The notes beneath the pieces are model-generated. The model had not been told where the DNA came from. It made no database searches and saw only the letters and a program-made list of their open reading frames with translations. The position numbers and the translations under genes are program-made. A stretch of 64,000 nt of DNA from Neobacillus sp. SuZ13 (lineage in GTDB: Bacteria > Bacillota > Bacilli > Bacillales > Cytobacillaceae), in contig NZ_CP126107.1 of assembly GCF_030123365.1 (NCBI RefSeq), positions 791,501 through 855,500 of the forward strand. Reading direction: 5' to 3'. Shown piece after piece: positions 57,769 to 64,000 of the stretch. The stretch's first letter is position 1. Every line of letters begins with the position of its first letter.

Positions 57769-59016
57769 ATGAAGAAAATTAGTTTAGCATGGCAGATATT
57801 CATTGGGCTCATTCTCGGTATCATTGTTGGTGCGGTTTTTTATGGGAATCCACATGTGGCAAGTTACCTGCAGCCAATTGGCGATATATTTATTCGTTTA
57901 ATTAAAATGATCGTTGTTCCCATTGTTATTTCCAGTTTAATCGTGGGTGTTGCTGGCGTTGGAGATATGAAGTCATTGGGAAAACTTGGTGGTAAAACTC
58001 TGCTTTATTTTGAAATTATCACTACGATTGCGATTATCTTAGGACTACTCTTTGCAAACGTATTTCAACCGGGTGCTGGCGTAGATAAATCGAAACTTGC
58101 GAAAACAGATATTAACAGCTATGTAAGCACAGCGGAACAAACAGAATCTCATTCAATGATTGATACTGTTGTAAACATTGTTCCTACAAATATCATCCAG
58201 TCTCTCGCAAACGGGGAAATGCTGCCAATCATTTTCTTCTCCGTTATGTTCGGACTTGGAGTTGCGGCAATTGGGGAGAAAGGGATTCCAATCATTAATT
58301 TCTTCAGAGGAACTGCCGATGCGATGTTCTATGTCACAAATCAAATCATGAAGTTAGCGCCATTCGGTGTGTTCGCATTAATTGGTGTTACTGTTTCAAA
58401 ATTTGGTATTACGTCATTAATACCATTAGGAAAACTAGTCCTTGTTGTATACGGAGCCATGTTTTTCTTCATTTTAGTTGTCTTAGGTTTAACAGCAAAA
58501 ATTGTCGGATTTAACATTATCCATCTCATTAAGTATTTAAAAGATGAATTAATTTTAGGGTACTCAACAGCAAGTTCGGAAGCAGTTCTTCCGAAAATCA
58601 TGGAAAAAATGGAGAAACTTGGTTGTCCTAAGGCGATTACGTCCTTTGTCATTCCAACAGGATATTCCTTTAACCTTGATGGATCGACCCTTTATCAAGC
58701 GATTGCAGCGCTGTTTATTGCGCAGATGTATGGTATTCATATGAGTATTGGCCATCAAATCACATTAGTCCTTGTATTGATGTTAACCTCTAAAGGAATT
58801 GCCGGGGTACCAGGCGTATCATTTGTTGTTCTCCTTGCTACATTGGGAAGCGTAGGAATCCCAGTAGAAGGACTAGCATTTATTGCCGGGATTGACCGGA
58901 TCCTTGATATGGCACGTACTTGTGTTAATATCGTCGGAAACTCTTTGGCTGCCATTGTTATTACCAAATGGGAAGGCCATAAGCTTAAACCTTATAAAGA
59001 ACAAAAAGCAGCTTAA
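57769..59016 (+). CDS. gltP: Glutamate/dicarboxylate:cation symporter (DAACS, GltP/GltT-like)
   Basis: About 415 residues from ATG 57769 (AAAAGGAG at eight bases; ATG 57763 is too close to the site). The symporter core is clear: IKMIVVPIVISSLIVGVAGVGDMKSLGKLG, LGYSTASSEAVLPKIMEKMEKLG (the serine-rich re-entrant loop, HP1), GYSFNLDGSTLYQAIAALFIAQ and AGVPGVSFVVLLATLGSVGIPVEGLAFIAGIDRILDMART. It takes up glutamate/aspartate or C4-dicarboxylates with H+ or Na+. A perfect inverted repeat precedes it. Exact substrate uncertain. Confidence 0.88.
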   Translation: MKKISLAWQIFIGLILGIIVGAVFYGNPHVASYLQPIGDIFIRLIKMIVVPIVISSLIVGVAGVGDMKSLGKLGGKTLLYFEIITTIAIILGLLFANVFQPGAGVDKSKLAKTDINSYVSTAEQTESHSMIDTVVNIVPTNIIQSLANGEMLPIIFFSVMFGLGVAAIGEKGIPIINFFRGTADAMFYVTNQIMKLAPFGVFALIGVTVSKFGITSLIPLGKLVLVVYGAMFFFILVVLGLTAKIVGFNIIHLIKYLKDELILGYSTASSEAVLPKIMEKMEKLGCPKAITSFVIPTGYSFNLDGSTLYQAIAALFIAQMYGIHMSIGHQITLVLVLMLTSKGIAGVPGVSFVVLLATLGSVGIPVEGLAFIAGIDRILDMARTCVNIVGNSLAAIVITKWEGHKLKPYKEQKAA

Positions 59017-59022
59017 TAGTGT

Positions 59023-59061
59023 AAAAAGGACATCTTCAACAACATGGAGATGTCCTTTTTC
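59023..59061 (+). terminator. Terminator after gltP
   Basis: AAAAAGGACATCT and AGATGTCCTTTTT are exact inverted repeats of 13 bases around a 12-base loop. Confidence 0.9.
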
Positions 59062-59213
59062 GTTTGAATTAGATCGCTTTATGAATATATATTCTGAATT
59101 TTAAATGTAGTCAGGTAATATCATTGACTTATAAAGAATAATCATACTAAAATTAATAAAACCGATAGAATTACTTAGAATTTATTACTTTATCAATAAG
59201 AGGGGATTCATTC

Positions 59214-60227
59214 ATGTTACGAGATGATCAAAGAATAAATAAAAGTCCAAATGCTGTTAAAGAGATTACAGCAGATGGTTCGTTTAATCGTCAAAAAAAT
59301 AGATTTACTACGCCCTTCGGTCAAAACGATGGGGAGCTGCCAGTTGAAGCCGGGCGGTACCGATTATTATGGTCTGCCGTTTGCCCATGGGCCCATCGGT
59401 CGGTTATTGTCCGAAGTGTTCTCGGGTTAGAAGAAGCAATCAGTTTAGGGACAGCTAGTCCTATGCGGCCGAAACTTCCCCATGTGGATTGGGAGTTTTC
59501 TTTAGATGAGGACGGCATTGACCCTGTATTAGGAATTAGATATATGAGTGAAATTTATTTAAAAACAGCTGCAGATTATACTGGCAGGCCGACGGTGCCG
59601 GTAATCATAGATGTTAAGGAACAAAAGGTCGTTAATAATGATTATTTTAAACTGACAAACTATCTCGAAACGGTCTGGGCTCCTTTTCATAAAGAGCAGG
59701 CACCTAATTTGTACCCGAAGCATTTACGTGCGGAGATTGATGCTCTTAACGATATCATTTTCCATGAGGTCAACAATGGCGTCTATAAATGCGGATTCGC
59801 CCAATCACAAGAGGCCTACGAACAAGCATATGACACTTTATTCGCAAGATTAGATGAGCTGGAAGAGCGTCTGTCGAAACAGCGGTTCTTATTTGGTGAT
59901 TTTATTACGGATTCTGATGTTCGGCTGTATGCTACGTTGATCCGCTTCGATGCTGCCTATTATTCTGCATTCAAAGCCAATCGTAATCGGATTGTCGATT
60001 TTCCTAATTTATGGGGCTATCTAAGGGATCTTTATCAAACCCCTGGGTTCGGTGATACGACGGATTTTGATGCAATCAAACGGCATTATCATTTGTCGAA
60101 CCATATCGCGAGCAATGATCAAAAGGGATATACTATTTTACCGAAGGGTCCTGATCTATCTGGTTTGACATCAGAACATCATCGACAAGCTTTAAGTAAT
60201 AACGCCGAGAAATTTTTAATACACTGA
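59214..60227 (+). CDS. Glutathionyl-hydroquinone reductase-like (Xi-class GST) protein
   Basis: A 337-residue protein with the GHR signature: catalytic Cys57 in LLWSAVCPWAHRSVIVR, YLKTAADYTGRPTVPVI, NNDYFKLTNYLE, then a helical GST C domain with DVRLYATLIRFDAAYYSAFKANRNRIVDFPNLWGYLRDLYQ. These enzymes reduce glutathionyl-hydroquinones. Bacillaceae normally make bacillithiol rather than glutathione, so the physiological thiol is an open question. It is followed 30 bases later by a GNAT gene and may be co-transcribed. GAGGGGATTC precedes the ATG. Confidence 0.88.
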   Translation: MLRDDQRINKSPNAVKEITADGSFNRQKNRFTTPFGQNDGELPVEAGRYRLLWSAVCPWAHRSVIVRSVLGLEEAISLGTASPMRPKLPHVDWEFSLDEDGIDPVLGIRYMSEIYLKTAADYTGRPTVPVIIDVKEQKVVNNDYFKLTNYLETVWAPFHKEQAPNLYPKHLRAEIDALNDIIFHEVNNGVYKCGFAQSQEAYEQAYDTLFARLDELEERLSKQRFLFGDFITDSDVRLYATLIRFDAAYYSAFKANRNRIVDFPNLWGYLRDLYQTPGFGDTTDFDAIKRHYHLSNHIASNDQKGYTILPKGPDLSGLTSEHHRQALSNNAEKFLIH

Positions 60228-60257
60228 GAGAAAAATTGATTAAAAGCAGGTGGAAAA

Positions 60258-60761
60258 ATGATGATACGTGATGCGGTCGCAAATGAATTCCCATTTATTC
60301 GCGACCAAAGAGTTCACTCCTATGAAGAACATGCCCATAACATCCCACAAGAGCACTGGCAGGCTCTTAAACAAAGCATCTCGTCGGATGCAGATTTGCA
60401 GGAAAATGTGGAACGCATTGTTGCAGAGATTGATGGAAGTATCGTAGGCAGTGTTGCCTTATTTCCAGCCAAAACCGACGCGTATAAAGGATTAGTCGAT
60501 GAGCTGGATTACCCTGAGATCCGGATGCTCGCAGTCACACCGCACGCTCGAGGAAAAGGAGTAGCAGGTGCTTTGATTTCAGAATGTATGAGGCGTGCAA
60601 AAGTACAGGGATTTCCAGCGATTGGCCTGCATACAGCAGATTTTATGAAGAGTGCGATGAGACTTTACGAACGAATGGGTTTTGAACGGTTACCCCAATA
60701 CGACTTTGAACCTGCGAATGATGGTATTATCGTGAAAGCTTTTCGACTTACTTTTGAATAA
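60258..60761 (+). CDS. GNAT family N-acetyltransferase
   Basis: A 167-residue acetyltransferase with the acetyl-CoA binding motif in IRMLAVTPHARGKGVAGALISECMRRAKVQG (R-G-K-G-V-A) and LHTADFMKSAMRLYERMGFERLP near the C terminus, a standard GNAT ending. GCAGGTGG precedes two ATG codons (60258 and 60261). It follows the GHR-like gene without a terminator. The substrate (small molecule or protein) is unknown. Confidence 0.85.
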   Translation: MMIRDAVANEFPFIRDQRVHSYEEHAHNIPQEHWQALKQSISSDADLQENVERIVAEIDGSIVGSVALFPAKTDAYKGLVDELDYPEIRMLAVTPHARGKGVAGALISECMRRAKVQGFPAIGLHTADFMKSAMRLYERMGFERLPQYDFEPANDGIIVKAFRLTFE

Positions 60762-60787
60762 TGTAAAGGTTTTTTTAAAAAACCCAC

Positions 60788-60816
60788 TTGACAGGTAGGA
60801 AAAGTCAGAATAAAAT
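60788..60816 (+). promoter_or_regulatory. SigA-type promoter of the sulfate-uptake operon
   Basis: TTGACA (60788-60793) and TAAAAT (60811-60816) are exactly 17 bases apart. A transcript from about 60823 would carry a 110-base leader before the Cys-rich small ORF. Confidence 0.75.
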
Positions 60817-60849
60817 GTAAATAATTCAAATAAATTGTAAACATAAAAT

Positions 60850-60876
60850 TAAGCTGATTGGAAAACCAAAGGCTTA
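60850..60876. promoter_or_regulatory. 27-bp imperfect palindrome in the sulfate operon leader
   Basis: TAAGC-N3-TTGG-AAAA-CCAA-AG-GCTTA. It is the size of a CymR-type box, the cysteine-metabolism repressor site in Bacillus, but I cannot confirm a match to its consensus. Confidence 0.4.
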
Positions 60877-60916
60877 TACTCTTAGATAAAATAAAGGGGT
60901 ATAGGCCTCTTTTGTT
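60870..60916 (+). terminator. Terminator-like hairpin in the sulfate operon leader
   Basis: AGGCTTATAC pairs with GTATAGGCCT (one T-G pair) around about 19 bases, followed by CTTTTGTT. It overlaps the right arm of the palindrome at 60850-60876, so the two structures are mutually exclusive. Confidence 0.45.
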
Positions 60917-60932
60917 AGAAAGGTGACTGATC

Positions 60933-61001
60933 ATGAATTTTCCAATTAGTAAGTGCAGTCCACATTGTTGTCTGTCATTGGATCGTTTTTTATTGGAATA
61001 A
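60933..61001 (+). CDS. Cys-rich leader peptide ORF (22 residues)
   Basis: AAAGGTGACTGATC precedes an ATG that opens a 22-codon frame with KCSPHCCLSLD in its middle: three Cys codons (TGC, TGT, TGT) within six codons. It ends 48 bases before yezD and lies in the leader of the sulfate-uptake operon. A Cys-codon cluster in an upstream ORF of a sulfur-assimilation operon is the expected design for cysteine-sensing translation attenuation. No homolog is recalled. Confidence 0.6.
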   Translation: MNFPISKCSPHCCLSLDRFLLE

Positions 61002-61049
61002 AACCAAGTATTCTTATGTGAAATTGGTAGATTAAGAGAGGATGATACG

Positions 61050-61220
61050 ATGGCATACGTGGATCAATCAAAGGCAAATTATATTCTGTCGTTACTTAAA
61101 GGACTGGAGTATGGATCTGTGGTGATAACAGTTCATGATGGCAGCATTACCCAAATTGATAAAACAGAGAAAACTAGATTTGCCCAACAAAAAAAGTACG
61201 CCCCTAAAGAACAAAAGTAA
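61050..61220 (+). CDS. yezD: YezD family (DUF2292) small protein
   Basis: A 56-residue protein: the YezD core YGSVVITVHDGSITQIDKTEKTRF is nearly identical in pattern to B. subtilis YezD and to DUF2292 proteins in general, which occur next to sulfate and sulfonate assimilation genes. AAGAGAGGATG precedes the ATG. It is the first full gene of the sulfate-transport unit here. Biochemical role unknown. Confidence 0.85.
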   Translation: MAYVDQSKANYILSLLKGLEYGSVVITVHDGSITQIDKTEKTRFAQQKKYAPKEQK

Positions 61221-61392
61221 CCCCACTTATTATTGGGTTCATTTAAAAAAAACAGCCGATCAGTCCACTGAAGGCTACTTATTTTCTAAACTATCCGAAA
61301 GATGAGCATTTCTGACGGGTCCTTTCCTAAGGCCGTAATGCAGAGGCTCATTCTAACAGGAATGGTCTAGGGATAGGTAGTCTTTTTTGTTT

Positions 61393-61575
61393 GGCTGTGT
61401 TAGAGGTAAATGTTGATTTTAGCACTCTGTTGATTGGAGCGGAAGGCACGAAGACTCCTGCGGGAGTACGGGGCAGGGGAGACCCCGCAGGAGCAAAGCG
61501 ACGAGGAGGCTCCCCGGCACGCCCGCGAACCGCTCGTGCCTGGAACGGAAATCAACAGACAAGTTTAACACAGCC
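61393..61575. repeat. GC-rich interspersed Bacillaceae repeat element (183 bp)
   Basis: GGCTGTGTTA and TAACACAGCC are exact terminal inverted repeats. Inside are nested pairs TGTTGATT/AATCAACA and GGCACGA/TCGTGCC and the perfect stem CTCCTGCGGG/CCCGCAGGAG. The GC content is far above the surroundings. I recall this type of element (GACTCCTGCGGGA ... GGAGGCTCCC) as repeated in many Bacillaceae genomes and often mis-annotated as short proteins. It sits between yezD and the binding-protein gene, and a T-rich run follows it. Confidence 0.8.
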
Positions 61576-61606
61576 TTTTGTTTTAAAAAAAAGGAGGAAA
61601 TTACTA

Positions 61607-62677
61607 ATGAAAATCGCTTACAAATTCACAACAGTACTTATTCTAATCGCTCTTATTTTGGCCGGATGCGGCACTCAGGCAAGCAACCAAAGTTCTGAGA
61701 AAAAGGATGGAGGAACCAAACAAGAAACTTCAAAAACAAAGGAACCTGTCCAATTATTAAATGTTTCATATGACCCAACCCGAGAGCTGTATGAAGAGTT
61801 TAACGGAGAATTCGCTAAGTATTGGGAAAAAGAAAAAGGGCAGAAAGTGACGATTCAACAATCACATGGTGGTTCCGGGAAACAAGGCCGCGCTGTTATT
61901 GATGGACTTGAGGCGGATGTAGTGACTTTAGCCTTGGCCTACGACATTGATGAAATTGCAAATATTGGCGGATTACTTTCAAAGGATTGGCAAAAGAACC
62001 TGAAGGACAACTCCACACCATATACGTCGACGATCGTGTTTCTAGTTAGAAAGGGAAATCCTAAGGGAATTAAGGATTGGGATGATTTAACGAAAAAAGG
62101 TACTTCCGTCATCACCCCGAATCCAAAGACGTCAGGTGGTGCCCGCTGGAATTACTTAGCTGCTTGGGCCTATGCAAAAGATAAATATAATGGTGATGAG
62201 ACGAAAATTAAGAAATTTATGAGCCAACTATATAAAAATGTTGAGGTTTTAGATTCTGGTGCCCGCGGAGCAACTACCACGTTCGTGGAAAGAGGAATTG
62301 GTGATGTCTTAATTGCCTGGGAGAACGAAGCCTTCTTGACTCTTAATGAATTAGGAAAAGACAAATTTGAGATTGTCGTCCCATCCATAAGTATTCTTGC
62401 CGAACCACCTGTTGCTGTTGTGGATAAGAACGTTGAGAAAAAGGGAACAAAAGAGGTTGCTGAAGCCTATTTGAACTATCTATACAGTGATGTGGGACAG
62501 GAAATTATCGCGAAGAACTATTATCGTCCTCGCAATCAAACGATTCTTGATAAGTATGCAAATGTCTTTCCAAAAATTAACCTAGTGACCATTGACGATG
62601 ATTTTGGGGGATGGAAAAAAGCACAAGAGACGCACTTTAATGATGGCGGAACGTTTGATCAGATTTACCAGCCATAA
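61607..62677 (+). CDS. cysP: Sulfate ABC transporter substrate-binding lipoprotein
   Basis: A 356-residue lipoprotein from ATG 61607 (AAGGAGGAAATTACTA upstream). Lipobox LILAGC with Cys21 is followed by [27 protein letters not shown], the conserved start of Sbp/CysP sulfate-binding proteins, then [50 protein letters not shown] and [25 protein letters not shown]. It captures sulfate (or thiosulfate) for the CysT-CysW permease. The in-frame extension to 61391 is translation of the repeat element and not real. The symbol follows Gram-negative usage; sbp is an alternative. Confidence 0.9.
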   Translation: MKIAYKFTTVLILIALILAGCGTQASNQSSEKKDGGTKQETSKTKEPVQLLNVSYDPTRELYEEFNGEFAKYWEKEKGQKVTIQQSHGGSGKQGRAVIDGLEADVVTLALAYDIDEIANIGGLLSKDWQKNLKDNSTPYTSTIVFLVRKGNPKGIKDWDDLTKKGTSVITPNPKTSGGARWNYLAAWAYAKDKYNGDETKIKKFMSQLYKNVEVLDSGARGATTTFVERGIGDVLIAWENEAFLTLNELGKDKFEIVVPSISILAEPPVAVVDKNVEKKGTKEVAEAYLNYLYSDVGQEIIAKNYYRPRNQTILDKYANVFPKINLVTIDDDFGGWKKAQETHFNDGGTFDQIYQP

Positions 62678-62694
62678 CAGTAGTTCAGTGAGAC

Positions 62695-62728
62695 GGGTGT
62701 CCTCCATCAAGGGTGATGGGGGGCGCCC
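62695..62728 (+). promoter_or_regulatory. Intercistronic hairpin between binding-protein and permease genes
   Basis: Bases 62695-62709 pair with 62714-62728 in 15 pairs (three G-T) around AGGG. No T-run follows, so it looks like an mRNA-stabilising or processing stem that allows more binding protein than permease. Confidence 0.6.
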
Positions 62729-62760
62729 TACATGTATATTATTTGGAAGGGGTCAACCTC

Positions 62761-63594
62761 ATGGCTCGATTAGCAAGCTTAAAGATGAAAAGAAATAGTG
62801 TCCTGCCGGGATTCGGCCTTTCGTTAGGGTTTACGATGTTTTATATAAGCATCCTTGTCATTCTGCCATTATCGATGATTTTTATTAATTCAGTGACTGT
62901 TGAGTGGTCAAAAATTTGGGGAACCATTTCAGATCCGAGGGTGGTTGCCTCTTATAAATTGAGCTTTGGTGCAGCTTTTACAGCCGCGTTTATTAACGTT
63001 ATTTTTGGCGTATTAATCGCATGGGTGCTTGTTCGTTATCCGTTTCCAGGCCGTCGAATTATCGATGGATTAGTTGATTTGCCCTTTGCCTTACCGACAG
63101 CGATTGCTGGGATTGCCTTAACGACATTGTATACAGAGAATGGCTGGGTTGGTCAGTTTTTAAGTTTTAAGGTGGCGTTTACTCCGCTCGGAATTACACT
63201 GGCATTAACCTTTATTGGGCTCCCCTTTGTGGTACGTACCGTCCAGCCCATCCTGCAAAGCTTAGATAAAGAAATAGAAGAAGCATCGGCAAGCTTAGGG
63301 GCAAACCGGGCGCAAACGTTTGTGAAAGTAATTTTTCCAGAATTACTGCCGGCTGCGTTAACAGGTTTCGCCCTTGCCTTTGCTCGTGCCCTTGGGGAAT
63401 ACGGTTCGGTGGTGTTTATTGCAGGGAATATGCCGATGCGGACAGAGATCACACCGCTTTTAATCATGACCAAACTAGAACAGTATGATTACGCCGGAGC
63501 CACCGCGATTGCGGCCGTGATGTTGATTTTCTCTTTCACGATTTTACTTATTATTAACGTCTTACAGTGGTGGACGAATCGGAAATTTATATAG
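62761..63594 (+). CDS. cysT: Sulfate ABC transporter permease CysT
   Basis: A 277-residue permease from ATG 62761 (GGAAGGGGTC upstream; the frame to 62713 crosses the hairpin). About six helices are visible, with the ABC-binding EAA loop EEASASLGANRAQTFVKVIFPELLPAALTGFALAFARALGEYGSVVFIAG and the early SYKLSFGAAFTAAFINVIFGVLIAWVLVRYPFPGRRIIDGLVDLPFALPTAIAGI, both typical of CysT/CysU. It forms the membrane channel together with CysW, whose gene follows after 70 bases. Confidence 0.92.
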   Translation: MARLASLKMKRNSVLPGFGLSLGFTMFYISILVILPLSMIFINSVTVEWSKIWGTISDPRVVASYKLSFGAAFTAAFINVIFGVLIAWVLVRYPFPGRRIIDGLVDLPFALPTAIAGIALTTLYTENGWVGQFLSFKVAFTPLGITLALTFIGLPFVVRTVQPILQSLDKEIEEASASLGANRAQTFVKVIFPELLPAALTGFALAFARALGEYGSVVFIAGNMPMRTEITPLLIMTKLEQYDYAGATAIAAVMLIFSFTILLIINVLQWWTNRKFI

Positions 63595-63664
63595 TATTTT
63601 AATAGATTTTGAGGAAAATTGTTTGTTTTGCAAATAAATTAGGCAGGTCCAGAAGGAGGTCCTT

Positions 63665-64000
63665 ATGGCAGGTAATGTTTCATTGCAGTATTCAACTGCA
63701 CCGGTCCAAGTTGCGTCCAGCAACTCTGAGCCACGTCTTGTACGCTGGATACTCATCACACTTGCATTAGCATTCTTAAGTTTGTTTTTGGTATTGCCAC
63801 TGGTTGCTATCTTTATAAAAGCCTTTGATAAAGGGGCAGCTGTTTTTCTAGAGGCCATTAGCAACCCAGACGCATTATCGGCTATTAAGCTAACATTGAT
63901 TATTACCTTAATTACTGTTCCCCTAAATGCCATCTTTGGAGTGGCAGCCGCCTGGGCCGTTACTAAGTTCAATTTTAAGGGGAAAAGTCTACTGATTACG
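63665..64000 (+). CDS. cysW: Sulfate ABC transporter permease CysW (3' end outside window)
   Basis: AGAAGGAGGTCC precedes an ATG from which 112 codons run to the window edge without a stop. The visible part has an N-terminal hydrophilic stretch, a first helix (RWILITLALAFLSLFLVLPLVAIFIKAFDKG) and AIKLTLIITLITVPLNAIFGVAAAWAVTKFNFKGKSLL, matching CysW. The ATPase gene cysA would be expected next, outside the window. Confidence 0.88.
   Translation, partial: MAGNVSLQYSTAPVQVASSNSEPRLVRWILITLALAFLSLFLVLPLVAIFIKAFDKGAAVFLEAISNPDALSAIKLTLIITLITVPLNAIFGVAAAWAVTKFNFKGKSLLIT

Noticed and set aside
60762..61049. SAM (S-box) riboswitch or T-box in the sulfate operon leader
   Set aside because: Neither the S-box core nor a T-box sequence is present; the leader features are a palindrome, a hairpin and a small ORF.
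61391..61606. 72-residue N-terminal extension of the sulfate-binding protein
   Set aside because: It translates the GC-rich repeat element; the lipoprotein signal and AAGGAGG place the start at 61607.

Overview
The window looks like a chromosomal segment of a low-GC, Gram-positive, aerobic endospore former of the Bacillaceae, within or near Bacillus/Neobacillus (genus is inference). The evidence is cwlJ, a gerA-type germinant-receptor operon, a YjcZ-type sporulation peptide, a SigX/RsiX-like pair, yfmQ, yvgN, yezD and mqo close to Bacillus proteins, Bacillus-type AGGAGG ribosome sites with many TTG/GTG starts, and a GC-rich interspersed repeat typical of the family. No rRNA, tRNA, CRISPR, transposase or plasmid genes are seen; this is chromosome with accessory patches.

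Layout. 1-7.8 kb: the 3' end of a DUF4179/DUF5643 protein, two DUF3231 paralogs around a CBO0543 membrane protein and a TerC/YjbE protein, then a SigX-like ECF sigma factor, its membrane anti-sigma factor and an exported TolB-like propeller. 7.8-12.9 kb: a catabolic cluster with a GntR/FCD regulator, a divergent ttdA-ttdB-FAH-hydrolase operon and an MFS anion transporter; both divergent promoters carry the same palindrome in the spacer. 13-15.2 kb: 113-bp tandem repeats and mqo with a structured leader. 15.3-17.6 kb: a second ECF sigma operon with a PadR-like protein and a SEDS (FtsW/RodA) protein lacking the catalytic Asp. 17.6-27.3 kb: a spore and envelope accessory region (MATE pump, cwlJ, YjcZ peptide, low-complexity membrane proteins, a Gly/Met-rich 8/9-residue repeat protein, gene remnants and a partial duplication).

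27.3-37.2 kb: small transporters (two EamA proteins, a DUF606-Crp-DUF606 operon, a CynX/NimT-type MFS), a GTP cyclohydrolase II-like gene with a flavin monooxygenase and a divergent HxlR regulator, several very small genes, and a 0.7-kb gap with an apparent orphan transcription unit. 37.5-42.1 kb: a stand-alone I9 prodomain-like protein and a gerA-gerB-gerC receptor operon ending in a 51-codon two-helix gene. 42.3-49.2 kb: a ROK regulator with a palindromic operator, a hydroxyacid dehydrogenase, a CAP-domain protein, a VOC protein, an orphan pair of TetR-type palindromes, a GyrI-like protein, a DUF2085 protein and a frameshifted S66 peptidase. 48.9-51.7 kb: a decayed ketodeoxygluconate locus (kdgK 3' remnant, IclR regulator, KDPG aldolase) and yvgN. 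51.9-60.8 kb: a SWIM-SNF2 helicase, YggT, a HAD phosphatase, an alpha/beta hydrolase, a glutamate symporter, a glutathionyl-hydroquinone reductase-like protein and a GNAT. 60.8-64 kb: a sulfate-uptake operon (Cys-rich leader peptide, yezD, repeat element, sulfate-binding protein, cysT, cysW running off the edge).

The most unusual items are the Cys-codon leader ORF ahead of the sulfate operon, the Asp-less SEDS protein under its own ECF sigma factor, the twin promoter-embedded operators of the tartrate-type cluster, the Gly/Met repeat protein, the orphan hairpin-terminated unit near 33.5 kb, and several precisely readable gene remnants.
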